Of a stretch of DNA of 52,561 nt, positions 16,801-25,055 are shown in pieces. The translations under genes were made by a program, and so were the position numbers. This DNA comes from Methanobacteriota archaeon. GTDB taxonomy: Archaea > Thermoplasmatota > Poseidoniia > Poseidoniales > Poseidoniaceae. Where the stretch lies: contig PAQE01000008.1 in assembly GCA_002709705.1 (NCBI GenBank), positions 4,380 through 56,940 on the forward strand, written 5' to 3'. The notes under the pieces are model-generated. The model had not been told where the DNA came from and did not search any database. It saw nothing but the letters and a program-made list of their open reading frames with translations. Each line of letters starts with the position of its first letter. The stretch's first letter is position 1.

Positions 16801-18320
16801 TGTGGATTTTCTCCGAAGATTTTGACTTCTCGATATCGCAAATCAAAGATGTATCAGGTGCAGTAACTGGTCCAATCACCGATACGTCAATCATGATTGT
16901 AAATGAGGAGATGAGAATTACGGGTTCAATGACTCACTCGTTATCTGGCCTGCCCTACCAAGGAGATCTATCGGTTAGTTGGTGGGGCCAATTACAGGGA
17001 CAGAATTGGTTTGGCTCTGCAACCGTCGAAGTCATAGATGGAATAATCAATGCCACAATAACCATGCCTAGCACTGGTGGGATTATTGATTTCGATGTAG
17101 CCTTTATGGACCCGTGGGAAACTAGGACATTGGGAGTATATGATGCTCCAATTTTCATTATTGATGATGAACCACCTGTAATTCTTGATTCGAGTATTGA
17201 GGATTTGTCGAGGTACCATTTGGATGATATTGGCATCGGTGTGAACATCGTTGAAGATGAAACATGGACTAGCGAACTGAATCTAACCTGTCAAGTAATT
17301 TCAACAGAGATTCAGTGGGAGCCTGTTACAATTTTGCTCCAACCAGCAAATGTATTCCAAGGCAAGACATTATTCTCTTTTAGTTTCGATTTCTCAGAAC
17401 AAGGCGACCCGTCCTTACTATCACCTGAAGCTCATATTGATTGCTGGGCATCAGGAATGGATGATGCGGGATGGGCATTGCAAAGATTCTCTGGTGAATC
17501 GATGAATGATCCTTGGTTAACTGTTCCTCTTTCGACAATAGGCCCGAACATCGAATTGGTTGATGTTAAACTCGATGGTGCGATTGAGCCCGGCAAAGAA
17601 CTCAGGGCTGAGATTTCAGTTATGAACTCTGGAGAGAGTTTACAGGAATCATTCAACATTACAGTGTACACAATTATAGGAGATGAAAAGACTCTTGTTG
17701 GACAATATTCGCAAGCTCAAATTGCAACTGGTCAAGGAATTGTAAAACGAGTAGCAATTACGGTACCTCAAGGAGATTGGGAATTGCTAGTAGTAGTAGA
17801 TGAGGACCAAAGAATTTGGGAATTGAATGAGGACGATAACACATTTTCAAAGAAATATTCGGCCCCTGAGGAAATCAATTTGATGTTATATTTGGGAGCC
17901 GGAGGAGGAATTCTAGTAGTTCTAGCACTGTTTATCGTTCTTAGAAAGCGTTCGGGTGGAGAGCTAACACAAGCCAAAAAATTACCTTCACTCAAAGACT
18001 TACCTCGTTCTGGACCTCCGCAAGAATCGAGAAACAAATCCGGTCCGCCACCTTCTTCAAAACCGAAGAGTGGTCCACCTCCTAAGACAAAACCAGTGGA
18101 AGAAATTCAACCAACCACTAATGTCGCAGATGCTATGGCTAAATTGTCATTGAGTGATCTGCCAGGCAGAACAGATGCACAACCTCAAAGTGTTCCTAGT
18201 TATCAATCACTACCGGGTGGTGGTGAATATGAGTACCTCACAGAAGGAACATTCTACTTTGGAGATGGTATTGGCCGATGGAGACTGGAAGAAGATGGCT
18301 CTTTCACCAAGATGGAGTGA
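13842..18320 (+). CDS. Giant anchored surface protein with Kelch repeats, CARDB domain and cytoplasmic Pro-rich tail
   Basis: A 1492-residue exported protein. A signal peptide covers about residues 1-23. Kelch-type beta-propeller repeats fill about 80-360 (VWLMGGRTD, YLYYAGGV, LYAMGGFHG, IILVGGYNG, each followed by a W-rich strand such as YDPVNDQWTQM). A long beta-rich, Asp/Asn/Thr-rich stretch of probable Ig-like domains follows. A CARDB-type domain lies at about 1240-1335 (VMNSGESLQESFNITVY, WELNEDDNTFSK). One membrane helix at about 1346-1366 is followed by RKR and a ~125-residue cytoplasmic tail with SGPP repeats, ending in FYFGDGIGRWRLEEDGSFTK. The tail rules out sortase-type removal of the anchor unless cleavage occurs before the helix. 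Probably adhesive or glycan-binding; no enzyme motif. Confidence 0.85.
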   Translation: MRRRILASSIVILFLLQTWSNANFELSESSTSNSYREDFLFNQSGFYEDGVYTTPDGEVHVNRPHIQWTVPNQGLAMIRTGVCSVAIESLEEVWLMGGRTDPNPTQSNDETPTSFIEKMDNVNKSWTPSGVSMPSAQQYCEAELVGNLVVVVGDWYRNSNPTQFPTGRVQIYNLDNGTWYNGTPMPSSQERGLGAMAEANGYLYYAGGVRSPNANDATNKTFRYDPVNDQWTQMADMNHARASFELVNFRGQLYAMGGFHGTQTWNRQALDYVERYDPATDTWTNLSKLPVAMFGWGGTVLNDEIILVGGYNGGAKETVYHWNPVEDTWSKGNNIGSIGHFDMIVEEINGSIVWATGDMSSYPYSSWSQLFSADTEYQNTTSAHHAWVTSPVIDMRPNVNGRATPVQFELTGNDTPGGELGFQYRAAADANSLSSKVWTGIDGTINTTFPTGTTDIDLGDYADFIQYRIRFQITDLKNWDEPNLDSMSIRAEHAAFTSNIPTILHPRAETLQIQTSHDIFSSGNMYIEFASCDQFGAVNGPWSKLSHDGVSFLESDTQGLFIQSDGVINSSILGETLIDWSIDLGDLTGISHLCTKVGSSGTETTEFFYTTPIEIDNVLEVRITDLGMLTSGDPITGNVPINVGINHSFPSSGMTLSSGDLQARLNFDIRVNDAVTNNYTQWVNQTTPWTDLNAGQTDTISWTLPSDVSGIVNITIESRSDQSFQITSDSNSSMLILDNMNPLIISSIPEDNDYLNSEENRELSILIADTSGFVYEDMNMQVWVQAIDDASDGSFPDGMPQESEYRDINFSLENTGSLWWFNGTQSDDQNEDQQLVYMRIVGDDLTGFSTTNNTVWWKTRDAQNGVVERIFNEDSTQYWEVSRNISWDIEISDGNGVSDIMSMRIELGDDSDFGITYDVADSICSVLDTRIDSDRTTCSHTYVEDDILVSVSIFAGWEVDRSALDEGLVEIFITDIDGTSKTTFQNMWIFSEDFDFSISQIKDVSGAVTGPITDTSIMIVNEEMRITGSMTHSLSGLPYQGDLSVSWWGQLQGQNWFGSATVEVIDGIINATITMPSTGGIIDFDVAFMDPWETRTLGVYDAPIFIIDDEPPVILDSSIEDLSRYHLDDIGIGVNIVEDETWTSELNLTCQVISTEIQWEPVTILLQPANVFQGKTLFSFSFDFSEQGDPSLLSPEAHIDCWASGMDDAGWALQRFSGESMNDPWLTVPLSTIGPNIELVDVKLDGAIEPGKELRAEISVMNSGESLQESFNITVYTIIGDEKTLVGQYSQAQIATGQGIVKRVAITVPQGDWELLVVVDEDQRIWELNEDDNTFSKKYSAPEEINLMLYLGAGGGILVVLALFIVLRKRSGGELTQAKKLPSLKDLPRSGPPQESRNKSGPPPSSKPKSGPPPKTKPVEEIQPTTNVADAMAKLSLSDLPGRTDAQPQSVPSYQSLPGGGEYEYLTEGTFYFGDGIGRWRLEEDGSFTKME

Positions 18321-18325
18321 TTTTG

Positions 18326-18886
18326 ATGACTCCTGAAGTCGAAGATATCAAGAGAGTTTTAGCGATATGTTTCAGAGACGGATCTAAGCTGACTGCGGAT
18401 GACCTTGAGAGAATACTATCCTTCGATATGGGGTGGATGGATACAGAAACCGCCCATGACTCAATCAAAGCACTCGTTTTTGCAGGCTGGATTGTTGATC
18501 ATGAAGGAATGCTATCGCCAAATTGTGACATCAGGGGAATCAATGCACCCTTGGGATGGCAACCTCGGCCATCCAGACTTACAGACCCAGCAGTTAATGA
18601 TGCTAGAACTGTTACCCAAAGTCCAACACCAGCGCAAAATCCAGTAGTCAAACAAAAATCTGTGCAAACTGAAAGTCATCCCGTCGATCCAAGAGCTAGA
18701 ATTCAAAATAGGCTTGTCAAATTTATTTCAAAGCAATCAGGTATTGATTCTGATGAAATTACTCGCCGTGCTGAAAGAAAGGTCAAGGCTCTAAGATACT
18801 GCACTATGTGGATGGCTTTGTGCCTAATTAGTAGAGAGCAAAACCTTGAGATGAATTCAATTATAGATTCATTCTCCTCGAGGTAA
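18326..18886 (+). CDS. DUF2240-like archaeal protein
   Basis: A 186-residue soluble protein starting at the ATG at 18326 (TPEVEDIKRVLAICFRDGS); a Shine-Dalgarno-like ggagtga overlaps the preceding stop 6 nt away. The pattern of an N-terminal winged-helix-like segment (LTADDLERILSFDMGW, ALVFAGWIVDHEGMLSPN) and a basic C-terminal helix set (RARIQNRLVKFISKQSG, RAERKVKALRYCTMWMALCLI) matches the archaeal DUF2240 family, a probable nucleic-acid-associated wHTH protein of unknown role. A Pro/Gln-rich linker separates the halves. The last 18 bp overlap the convergent RND gene. Confidence 0.7.
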   Translation: MTPEVEDIKRVLAICFRDGSKLTADDLERILSFDMGWMDTETAHDSIKALVFAGWIVDHEGMLSPNCDIRGINAPLGWQPRPSRLTDPAVNDARTVTQSPTPAQNPVVKQKSVQTESHPVDPRARIQNRLVKFISKQSGIDSDEITRRAERKVKALRYCTMWMALCLISREQNLEMNSIIDSFSSR

Positions 18887-21478
18887 ATTGTTTTCGGACA
18901 TTAAGAGTAATACCGGTAAAACCAGTATTGAAAGAACTAGTGAATAAGTTACAGTCAACGCAGTGACAAGACCAAATTGTTGAACCACAGGCATCGGTGA
19001 GAACAACAGAACTAGGAATCCAAGACCTGTAGTTCCTGCAGAAAGAACTAGTGCTACTCCAGTTGTAGAAATTGTCTCCTCTAAGGCCTCCCAAACATCC
19101 TCATGTTTTTCTCTCTCGGATTCGAACCTGCGCCACATGTGAATAACATAATCAATTCCTATTCCTAACGAAAGCGCTGTCACCATTACTGTTAGAACAT
19201 TCCACTTCAGTGAAAGTAACACCATCGATCCTACAACCCATAGAGTTGCCAAAACAACTGGTGTCAAAACGACAATTGCTGGGACTGGCCTCCTTGTCAA
19301 TAATAGTAGTACGACAAAGGAAACTATGAAAGAAATTAATGTCGAAGATAGTTGTGAAGAATTTAGTCCATCAAGCACATTTTGTAAAGCAACTAAATCG
19401 CCAGTAACATAGATATTTGCAATTCCAGACAACTCACTCCTCATTTTACCTGAGTCGTCTTCATCACCCAACTCTTCTTCAAACCACTGTACGACACGGC
19501 TTGTTTCAATCGATGTCGATGCATCTACGCGTACTTCAATTCTGATATGTTTGATTTTGTCACCATCCAAGTCTACCGTATTCGCAACTCGGTCAGCCCA
19601 TTTATCACCAGCATAGGGGTCTGCAACAGATGTGTTTTCAGATAAATTTGCGAAAGCGGCACCCAAGTCAAATTGTGAACTAATTCCACGCCTTAAGTCG
19701 CCGTTAGTAATCACTAATCCATACTTTTCACCAAACATTACGTCATTATCGACCGCATCATAGAGAACTTTGTATGGCCCCTCATAAGAAGGACTGGAAT
19801 CAACTCCTCCTCCGCCAACTACATCATGATTATTTGCAAGGTCGAAATGCAACCCTCGCATCTCATTTAAGAGTTTGAAGTCAGAATCAATTTCATCTTG
19901 ATTTCCAGATGGCTCCATCAACACATAGACTACCTTCCAACCTGCACTTTCATAGCTAGTGTCCAAGTCACCCCTAACTTCCATTATTTCCATCTCATCA
20001 TCTAAGAAATCTGTCAAATCAAATTCTGTTTCAAGACCCATTGCGCCGATTATTGAAAGGCCAGAAATAATCAAAGCAACGATTAGAACCAAGGCTTGCT
20101 GTGATCTTTGCAAATCTACTATTTTCTTGGAAAGTCTTGGCATTCGAATGGGTTCTGCTGGAGGTTTGTCCTTGCTAGAATCTATGACCACATGCAAGGC
20201 ACCAACAACAATAGTTGCATTGATGAAGGCTGACAAAACACCGACTGCTAGGGCTATTCCAAATGTTTCAAGTGGAGGAAGAGGAGAGATAATGTTGGCC
20301 AAGAAAGCCGCAACTGTTGTGATAACTGCTAGGCCTAATGGGGTAGATAGTTTCCCACATGATGCTAGCCAAGATTCTGCCGAGTCACTGATATTCTTCT
20401 TGAAGGAATTATATCTTCTCTGAAGATGTATCGAATAGTCGATACCCAAACCTAGCACCAACGGTGCAACTGCAACCTCCAATGCTGTAAACCTGGTTCC
20501 AAACAAATTCAAGATTCCGTATGTCCAAATCAATGCTGATGAAAGGCCAACTAGCGGGAAAACTACCCCCTTGACGCTCCTAAACGAAATTGCTAACAGC
20601 AAAACAACCACAATAACTGCCAAAAATATGAGTGTTGCAAGATTGTCGAAAGTACCTTCATCGATGTCATGCGAAATGAGGTCCAAAGATGCAACACCAT
20701 AATTTAATTCTGAATCATCACTGAGTTCCTGGAATATTTCTCTTAGTTGGTCTTGCTTCGCTTTTCGTTCTTCGCTTGGAAGATTAGGATCTATCTCTAA
20801 AATCCAAAGAGTTGATGATGCTGAAACAGTGGCAGAACCTTCTTCAGAATCGGTCTGAATCCAAAGGCAAATGTCAGAGCCATCGAAATCCTTGTGCAAC
20901 ATGCCGTCAAGAATGAATTGAGCGACTTCTCTCTGCTTGGAGACATCTCCTGGACAATCTGACTCATTCACGTCAATGACTAAATTTAGCATTTCTTCCC
21001 ATGATTCAACTTCAGAAAGTTCCACTCCATCGGCTTCTTCGTTCAGTGCAAGTTGTAGGATTGAAGGTGCTGTGATCCAATTTTTGACAACACCCTGCAT
21101 CATTTCGCTTTCATTCTCGACTGTATCAAGATGGGAATCCATCAAATTCAACGAGGCCATATCTAGAACATTCCCCCCGTCATCCCTAGTCACATGCACG
21201 AACATTGGTCTAGTCTCATTACTGAAGTGCTCACTAATTCTTTCATGAGCATCTGCTGATTCAGAATCCGGCGCAAAATCTGCCAAATCTGTGTGGAATA
21301 CCGGCGTGTCAACAAACGCTAAATCGGCTACTAAGCCCATGGTTAGCACTGCAGATAAGATGAGAATCGGCCAAGAGAACTTGCGGAAGCGGTCTGACTG
21401 ACCCCGCAGCGCATCCTCAACGGCTGGAGAACTCACATGCCGCGGGTGCGCTGTTAGGCTTAAAGCGAAACGGGTCAA
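18869..21478 (-). CDS. RND/MMPL superfamily exporter
   Basis: An 869-residue secondary transporter with the duplicated RND architecture: one N-terminal helix (about 33-52), a large exterior domain, five clustered helices, then a second helix, exterior domain and five helices. The paired intramembrane motifs GLGIDYSIHLQRRY and GIGIDYVIHMWRRF carry the Asp residues used for proton coupling. Such archaeal proteins export lipids, glycolipids or hydrophobic compounds; the substrate is unknown. The start codon is TTG at 21478, 23 nt downstream of a TATA-like tgtaaaaa; GTG at 21436 is an alternative. It converges with the DUF2240 gene (18-bp overlap) and diverges from rpoL across an inverted repeat. 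Confidence 0.88.
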   Translation of the reverse strand: MTRFALSLTAHPRHVSSPAVEDALRGQSDRFRKFSWPILILSAVLTMGLVADLAFVDTPVFHTDLADFAPDSESADAHERISEHFSNETRPMFVHVTRDDGGNVLDMASLNLMDSHLDTVENESEMMQGVVKNWITAPSILQLALNEEADGVELSEVESWEEMLNLVIDVNESDCPGDVSKQREVAQFILDGMLHKDFDGSDICLWIQTDSEEGSATVSASSTLWILEIDPNLPSEERKAKQDQLREIFQELSDDSELNYGVASLDLISHDIDEGTFDNLATLIFLAVIVVVLLLAISFRSVKGVVFPLVGLSSALIWTYGILNLFGTRFTALEVAVAPLVLGLGIDYSIHLQRRYNSFKKNISDSAESWLASCGKLSTPLGLAVITTVAAFLANIISPLPPLETFGIALAVGVLSAFINATIVVGALHVVIDSSKDKPPAEPIRMPRLSKKIVDLQRSQQALVLIVALIISGLSIIGAMGLETEFDLTDFLDDEMEIMEVRGDLDTSYESAGWKVVYVLMEPSGNQDEIDSDFKLLNEMRGLHFDLANNHDVVGGGGVDSSPSYEGPYKVLYDAVDNDVMFGEKYGLVITNGDLRRGISSQFDLGAAFANLSENTSVADPYAGDKWADRVANTVDLDGDKIKHIRIEVRVDASTSIETSRVVQWFEEELGDEDDSGKMRSELSGIANIYVTGDLVALQNVLDGLNSSQLSSTLISFIVSFVVLLLLTRRPVPAIVVLTPVVLATLWVVGSMVLLSLKWNVLTVMVTALSLGIGIDYVIHMWRRFESEREKHEDVWEALEETISTTGVALVLSAGTTGLGFLVLLFSPMPVVQQFGLVTALTVTYSLVLSILVLPVLLLMSENNLPRGE

Positions 21479-21502
21479 AACTTCATTTTTGCATTAGTTT
21501 TT

Positions 21503-21517
21503 ACATGCGTAGCATGT
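21503..21517. promoter_or_regulatory. Perfect inverted repeat in the rpoL / RND-exporter divergent promoter
   Basis: The sequence acatgc-gta-gcatgt is a perfect 6-bp inverted repeat with a 3-bp spacer. It touches the TATA-like element (minus strand tgtaaaaa, 21498-21505) of the exporter gene and occupies the adjacent BRE position, a good place for a dimeric regulator. Confidence 0.45.
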
Positions 21518-21582
21518 AGCGATTTGAGCATTTAGATGCCAAAGGTTCTTGAAGGCGAGTCTGAACGGCGACATCGTTCACT

Positions 21583-21840
21583 ATGCCAGTTAAAGTTCTA
21601 GCCCGCGACGATAATGAGCTAAGAGTACGCTTCATCGGAGAGTCTCACACCTCTCTACAAGTGCTCCGTGAAAGACTGAACAGCGACAAGGGTGTCGACT
21701 ATGCAAACTACTTCCCTGGTCATCCAGACCTAGATGAACCTGAATTCTTCATCCGTACGAACAAGGGAGTCGACCCAGCGAAACTGTTGAAGAAACTAAT
21801 TGGAGATATCCAAGGTGACTTCTCCAGCCTAAAGCTTTGA
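21583..21840 (+). CDS. rpoL: DNA-directed RNA polymerase subunit Rpo11 (RpoL)
   Basis: Rpo11, equivalent to eukaryotic RPB11, dimerises with Rpo3 to form the alpha-like assembly platform of archaeal RNA polymerase. The 85 residues match the family over the full length: VRFIGESHTSLQVLRERLN, DYANYFPGHPDLDEPEFFI, then the C-terminal DPAKLLKKLIGDIQ helix. The start at MPVKVL is set by homology. A long leader is possible because the nearest promoter-like AT stretch is about 80 nt upstream. Followed by truD after 13 nt, so probably co-transcribed. Confidence 0.93.
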   Translation: MPVKVLARDDNELRVRFIGESHTSLQVLRERLNSDKGVDYANYFPGHPDLDEPEFFIRTNKGVDPAKLLKKLIGDIQGDFSSLKL

Positions 21841-21853
21841 GATGTGTTAGTAC

Positions 21854-23251
21854 ATGTCCGCTGAGGATGGACTAGCCAATACTATTGGTTTAACTGGCTA
21901 TGCTGTAGATTCCACTGGAATTGGTGGAGTGCTTAAAGCAAGAGTTGCGGATTTCAGAGTGGATGAAATTTCAACCAAGATCAGTATCGACTCAAGGGGC
22001 CGCTTTACTGCAGCAAACATTACACTAACAAATTGGGAAACAAATCGTTTCATTGGCAAACTTGCTAAGGCTTGCGGAATTTCACGAAACCGAATCTTCT
22101 TTGCTGGAACAAAGGATAAGCGGGCGGTTACACGTCAAGTTTTCATCATTGATGCTCCCCAAAAGAAAGTCGCACAAGTAGAAATCCCAGATGTTGAGAT
22201 TGAGATTTTAGGCAGGACACACCAAAAAATTGGTTTTGGTAATCACAAAGGAAATCGATTCACAATTGTAGCGAGAGGCTGCTGTCACCCTGATGGAAGT
22301 CCGATGACAAATTCTGAGGCAATGGAAAAGATTGCTGAGATCGAAGCTGCAATGAGAGAGAAATTAGGTCCGAATTTATTCCCTAATTGGATTGGACCCC
22401 AAAGATTCGGTGCAGGTAGGCCTGTCACCCCAGTTGTTGGCCGACATGTGATTGCTGAAGATTGGGAAGGTGCAGTTATGGCTTACTTGAGCATGGAAGG
22501 TGATGAGAATGAGGATGCCACTATTTTCAGGAAAAATATTCGTGAAAATGGAATAACTAATGAAGCACTAGATATGGTTCCTCATTGGCTTGGAAATGAA
22601 AGATATATGCTGAAACATTTGTTAGAGAATCCAGGTGATTGGACTGGCGCATTTAGAAAATTGCCAAATAATCTTCAATTAATGACTGTACATGCTTTGC
22701 AATCTGTGGTTTTCAACAAAACAATCGAAGCTAGAATCCAGAATAATATTTCACTTTCGAACCCGATTACAGGAGATATTGTGGGAAGGATTGATGACAA
22801 TGGACAACTAGAAACTTCTTCTATTGTCACAGTAGATGAGAGAACATTAGATCGAATTTCACGAAACTGTAAACTCGGCAGACTTGCTGTAACAGCACAA
22901 TTACCAGGTTCAACGATGGAGAAACCATCTGGAGAATTTGGTTTAATTGAAAATAATGTTCTTGGGGAGATGGGTCTAGCAGAAACAACTTGGCAAGTTG
23001 AAAAAATCTCTAGATTAACAACAAAGGGAACTCGCAGGCCGACAGTCACTACATTCAGTGATTTCCAGTATGAACCCGTTCCAGTAGCTGGAGATGAGAC
23101 CATGGGTGATAAGTGGGCACAGGGCCCGAAGGATGGTGAACTTTGGAATCCAGAAGGGGCATGTATCAGATTTAGGTTCACACTACCTTCCGGAAGCTAT
23201 GCAACAACATTACTGCGCGAGTTTATGCGGACTCCATTGAGTCAACTCTGA
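21854..23251 (+). CDS. truD: tRNA pseudouridine synthase D (archaeal TruD)
   Basis: TruD isomerises a uridine to pseudouridine in tRNA (U13 in bacteria; related archaeal sites). The 465-residue protein carries the catalytic AGTKDKRAVTRQ motif with Asp88, the RNA-binding GFGNHKGNRFTI segment and PNWIGPQRFGAGRPVT, the family's NxxGxQRFG motif. The insertion (TRUD) domain occupies the middle. The length is typical of archaeal TruD. The second gene after rpoL, in a translation-related cluster; converges with the EF-1beta gene (5 nt gap). Confidence 0.94.
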   Translation: MSAEDGLANTIGLTGYAVDSTGIGGVLKARVADFRVDEISTKISIDSRGRFTAANITLTNWETNRFIGKLAKACGISRNRIFFAGTKDKRAVTRQVFIIDAPQKKVAQVEIPDVEIEILGRTHQKIGFGNHKGNRFTIVARGCCHPDGSPMTNSEAMEKIAEIEAAMREKLGPNLFPNWIGPQRFGAGRPVTPVVGRHVIAEDWEGAVMAYLSMEGDENEDATIFRKNIRENGITNEALDMVPHWLGNERYMLKHLLENPGDWTGAFRKLPNNLQLMTVHALQSVVFNKTIEARIQNNISLSNPITGDIVGRIDDNGQLETSSIVTVDERTLDRISRNCKLGRLAVTAQLPGSTMEKPSGEFGLIENNVLGEMGLAETTWQVEKISRLTTKGTRRPTVTTFSDFQYEPVPVAGDETMGDKWAQGPKDGELWNPEGACIRFRFTLPSGSYATTLLREFMRTPLSQL

Positions 23252-23256
23252 TGTAA

Positions 23257-23529
23257 TCAAAGTAGTCCCATCGATAGGACTTCGATTTCACCAGTTCCAC
23301 GAATAGCACGCATGTTTTCCTCGAAAACATCAGATAATCCTGAACCATCGTTCATTACAACATGAACTTGAATGAATTTCAAGCCGAAAGCCAGTGGCTT
23401 TGTCTCACACAATTGAACATCGTATGTCTCATCTTTCAATGCCATAATCTGTTCTACGATTTCATCCGCAGAAACATCATCGACATCAGAATCAGGCATG
23501 ACTTTGTAAGTTAATGCAACCATTCCCAT
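23257..23529 (-). CDS. ef1b: Translation elongation factor 1-beta (aEF-1B)
   Basis: The nucleotide-exchange factor for aEF-1alpha, 90 residues. The compact alpha/beta fold is evident: ALTYKVMPDSDVDDVSADEI, then KPLAFGLKFIQVHVVMNDG (the strand containing the loop that displaces GDP magnesium) and an acidic C-terminal region ending in EVLSMGLL. Start at 23529, or at the third residue Met (23523). It follows the small zinc-ribbon protein by 17 nt, the conserved archaeal pairing of these two genes. Confidence 0.92.
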   Translation of the reverse strand: MGMVALTYKVMPDSDVDDVSADEIVEQIMALKDETYDVQLCETKPLAFGLKFIQVHVVMNDGSGLSDVFEENMRAIRGTGEIEVLSMGLL

Positions 23530-23546
23530 AATATCACCAGTTCATT

Positions 23547-23714
23547 TCAAGGTCCCTGAAACCCACAAGAAGCGCAAACATAGGTTACTCCTTGATTTCT
23601 ACAGCGGGGGCTGCGGCCGATTGGGTCGCCACATGTAGGACAGGGGAAAGTGGTAGATCCTTTGTCCACAAGTGGGACTCCAGAAGATGTGCAGACGGTT
23701 GCTCGCTCAGACAT
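23547..23714 (-). CDS. Small zinc-ribbon RNA-binding protein linked to translation (HVO_2753-like, COG2888)
   Basis: A 55-residue protein with two zinc-ribbon knuckle pairs: an early single Cys (TVCTSSGV), then FPCPTCGDPIG, RCRNQ and YVCASCGFQG. The family is a universal archaeal zinc-finger protein encoded next to elongation factor 1-beta, as here. The ATG at 23714 (MSERATVC) is preferred; the frame runs open upstream but without homologous sequence. It is short enough to be missed by length-filtered gene callers. Confidence 0.88.
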   Translation of the reverse strand: MSERATVCTSSGVPLVDKGSTTFPCPTCGDPIGRSPRCRNQGVTYVCASCGFQGP

Positions 23715-23778
23715 GATATACACCTCAGTGCAGCACGGCCACGACCTCTCCCTCTTTATCCTTACGCGAAATAAAATA

Positions 23779-24174
23779 TCATCTATCCAATACTGTAAGT
23801 GTTCCAGATTTACCGGTTGATACAACTATCTCACCGTTTCTTGTACGGCACCAACCATTCTCAATTCGTATTATGTCGCCCGTTTTTACTTGCTTTACTT
23901 GGTCCGCCCATAATACGATTCCAACTATGCCTGTCTCATCTCTACCGCAGGCTGCTGCCAGAGAACCTGTGTAATTTTCAGAGTTCACCAACCGTCGGGG
24001 ATATCTGCGCAAAACAACCAGTTCAAGGCGATGGAACTTTTGATTCGCAACTAATTCCGAAACACGTTGCCTAGGGGAACGTGAATGTTTTGTTTTACTT
24101 TCCTTTTCCATATGTGATAAGATCGATTTTTCTCTCAAATCCCTCTGCTTCTTAGGTTCACTATCTTTGACCAT
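23779..24174 (-). CDS. OB-fold nucleic-acid-binding protein (SSB-like)
   Basis: A 131-residue protein with a basic N-terminal tail (KKQRDLREKS, SKTKHSRSPRQRVSEL) and a C-terminal OB fold. The OB signature is VGIVLWADQVKQVKTGDIIR followed by GWCRTRNGEIVVSTGKSG, shown here in two pieces, the same pattern as archaeal RPA/SSB-type domains (GD-x-I-x-hydrophobic, then a G-x-hydrophobic strand). It probably binds single-stranded DNA or RNA. It sits between rlmE and the zinc-ribbon/EF-1beta pair on the same strand, which favours an RNA role (inference). Confidence 0.75.
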   Translation of the reverse strand: MVKDSEPKKQRDLREKSILSHMEKESKTKHSRSPRQRVSELVANQKFHRLELVVLRRYPRRLVNSENYTGSLAAACGRDETGIVGIVLWADQVKQVKTGDIIRIENGWCRTRNGEIVVSTGKSGTLTVLDR

Positions 24175-24238
24175 GAAACCAACTGGATTGATTCAACCGT
24201 ATTCAAAGATTCCCAGACATTGTATGAAACTGAAAATA

Positions 24239-24982
24239 CTACTCCTTTGGAGTATTTCTTTTCCGGACAGTGAAAGTAGACTTTGCCGGTTCTATATCGT
24301 CTAAAGGTTCTGGGCCGCCTTTCCTTTCTTCGAGTGCTGATTCAAACGCAGGCCTTATCTCCCAATCTGGGCCTCTCTTTGGAGTATGAAATTTACAAAC
24401 TAGATAGACCTCTGAGGAAGAGTTTCTACTAGCCATAGGTGAGAATCTCTTGACGGTTTGAAAATGAGGACGGACTAATTCGATTAATTCCTCCACACCT
24501 GCACCTTGGAATAATTTGGTCACAAAATGACCACCATACTTCAGTATGGGTAGTGCAAAATCAAAAACATCAGCAACCAGCATCAATGATACTGCTTGGT
24601 CGATATCCCATTTCCCTGTGATATGTGGTGAAATGTCAGACACTACTACATCGATTACCTCGGTATCAATAGCCTCCAAAACCGCTTGTTGCGTAAACGG
24701 GTCTGTGATATCTCCTACGATAAGATTCGCTCCTTCCACAGGTACGCATGATTGTAAGTCAACTCCGACCACTTTACCCTTGGAACCGACTAGTTCAACA
24801 GCAACTTGTGCCCAACCGCCTGGGTGACAACCAACATCTAACACACTATCTTCTGGCTTGATGATTTTGTGGCGATCTTGAATCTGCTTAAGCTTGAAAG
24901 CAGAACGGGCACGGTAGCCACTAGCTTTTGCTTGCTTTCTCCAAGCATCTTTCTGGTGATCCTGTACCCAGCGGTCTACCAA
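24239..24982 (-). CDS. rlmE: 23S rRNA 2'-O-methyltransferase, RlmE/FtsJ family
   Basis: The RrmJ family methylates the ribose 2'-OH of a 23S rRNA uridine. The K-D-K-E catalytic tetrad is intact: Lys in RARSAFKLKQI, Asp in VVSDISPH, Lys in GGHFVTKLFQG, Glu in SSSEVYLVCKF. SAM motif I is VLDVGCHPGGWAQ. The 247 residues include a basic, Glu-rich C-terminal extension of about 45 residues with no known domain (TRAM is absent). The start is a TTG at 24982, preceded by gggag 5 nt upstream; no in-frame ATG precedes the conserved RSAFKL block. Confidence 0.93.
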   Translation of the reverse strand: MVDRWVQDHQKDAWRKQAKASGYRARSAFKLKQIQDRHKIIKPEDSVLDVGCHPGGWAQVAVELVGSKGKVVGVDLQSCVPVEGANLIVGDITDPFTQQAVLEAIDTEVIDVVVSDISPHITGKWDIDQAVSLMLVADVFDFALPILKYGGHFVTKLFQGAGVEELIELVRPHFQTVKRFSPMASRNSSSEVYLVCKFHTPKRGPDWEIRPAFESALEERKGGPEPLDDIEPAKSTFTVRKRNTPKE

Positions 24983-25055
24983 AGTACTCCCTCAGTACTT
25001 CGCTGACAGCATCCCCATGATAACTTCATGGACAAGATATTCTTCCACAGGCACA

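Noticed and set aside
19959-20423. 154-codon plus-strand frame
   Set aside because: It is an antisense shadow of the RND exporter, low complexity in Ser/Ile/Lys, with no start signal.
21537-21602. 21-codon frame upstream of and overlapping rpoL
   Set aside because: No Shine-Dalgarno and no coding pattern; it probably arises by chance in the leader.
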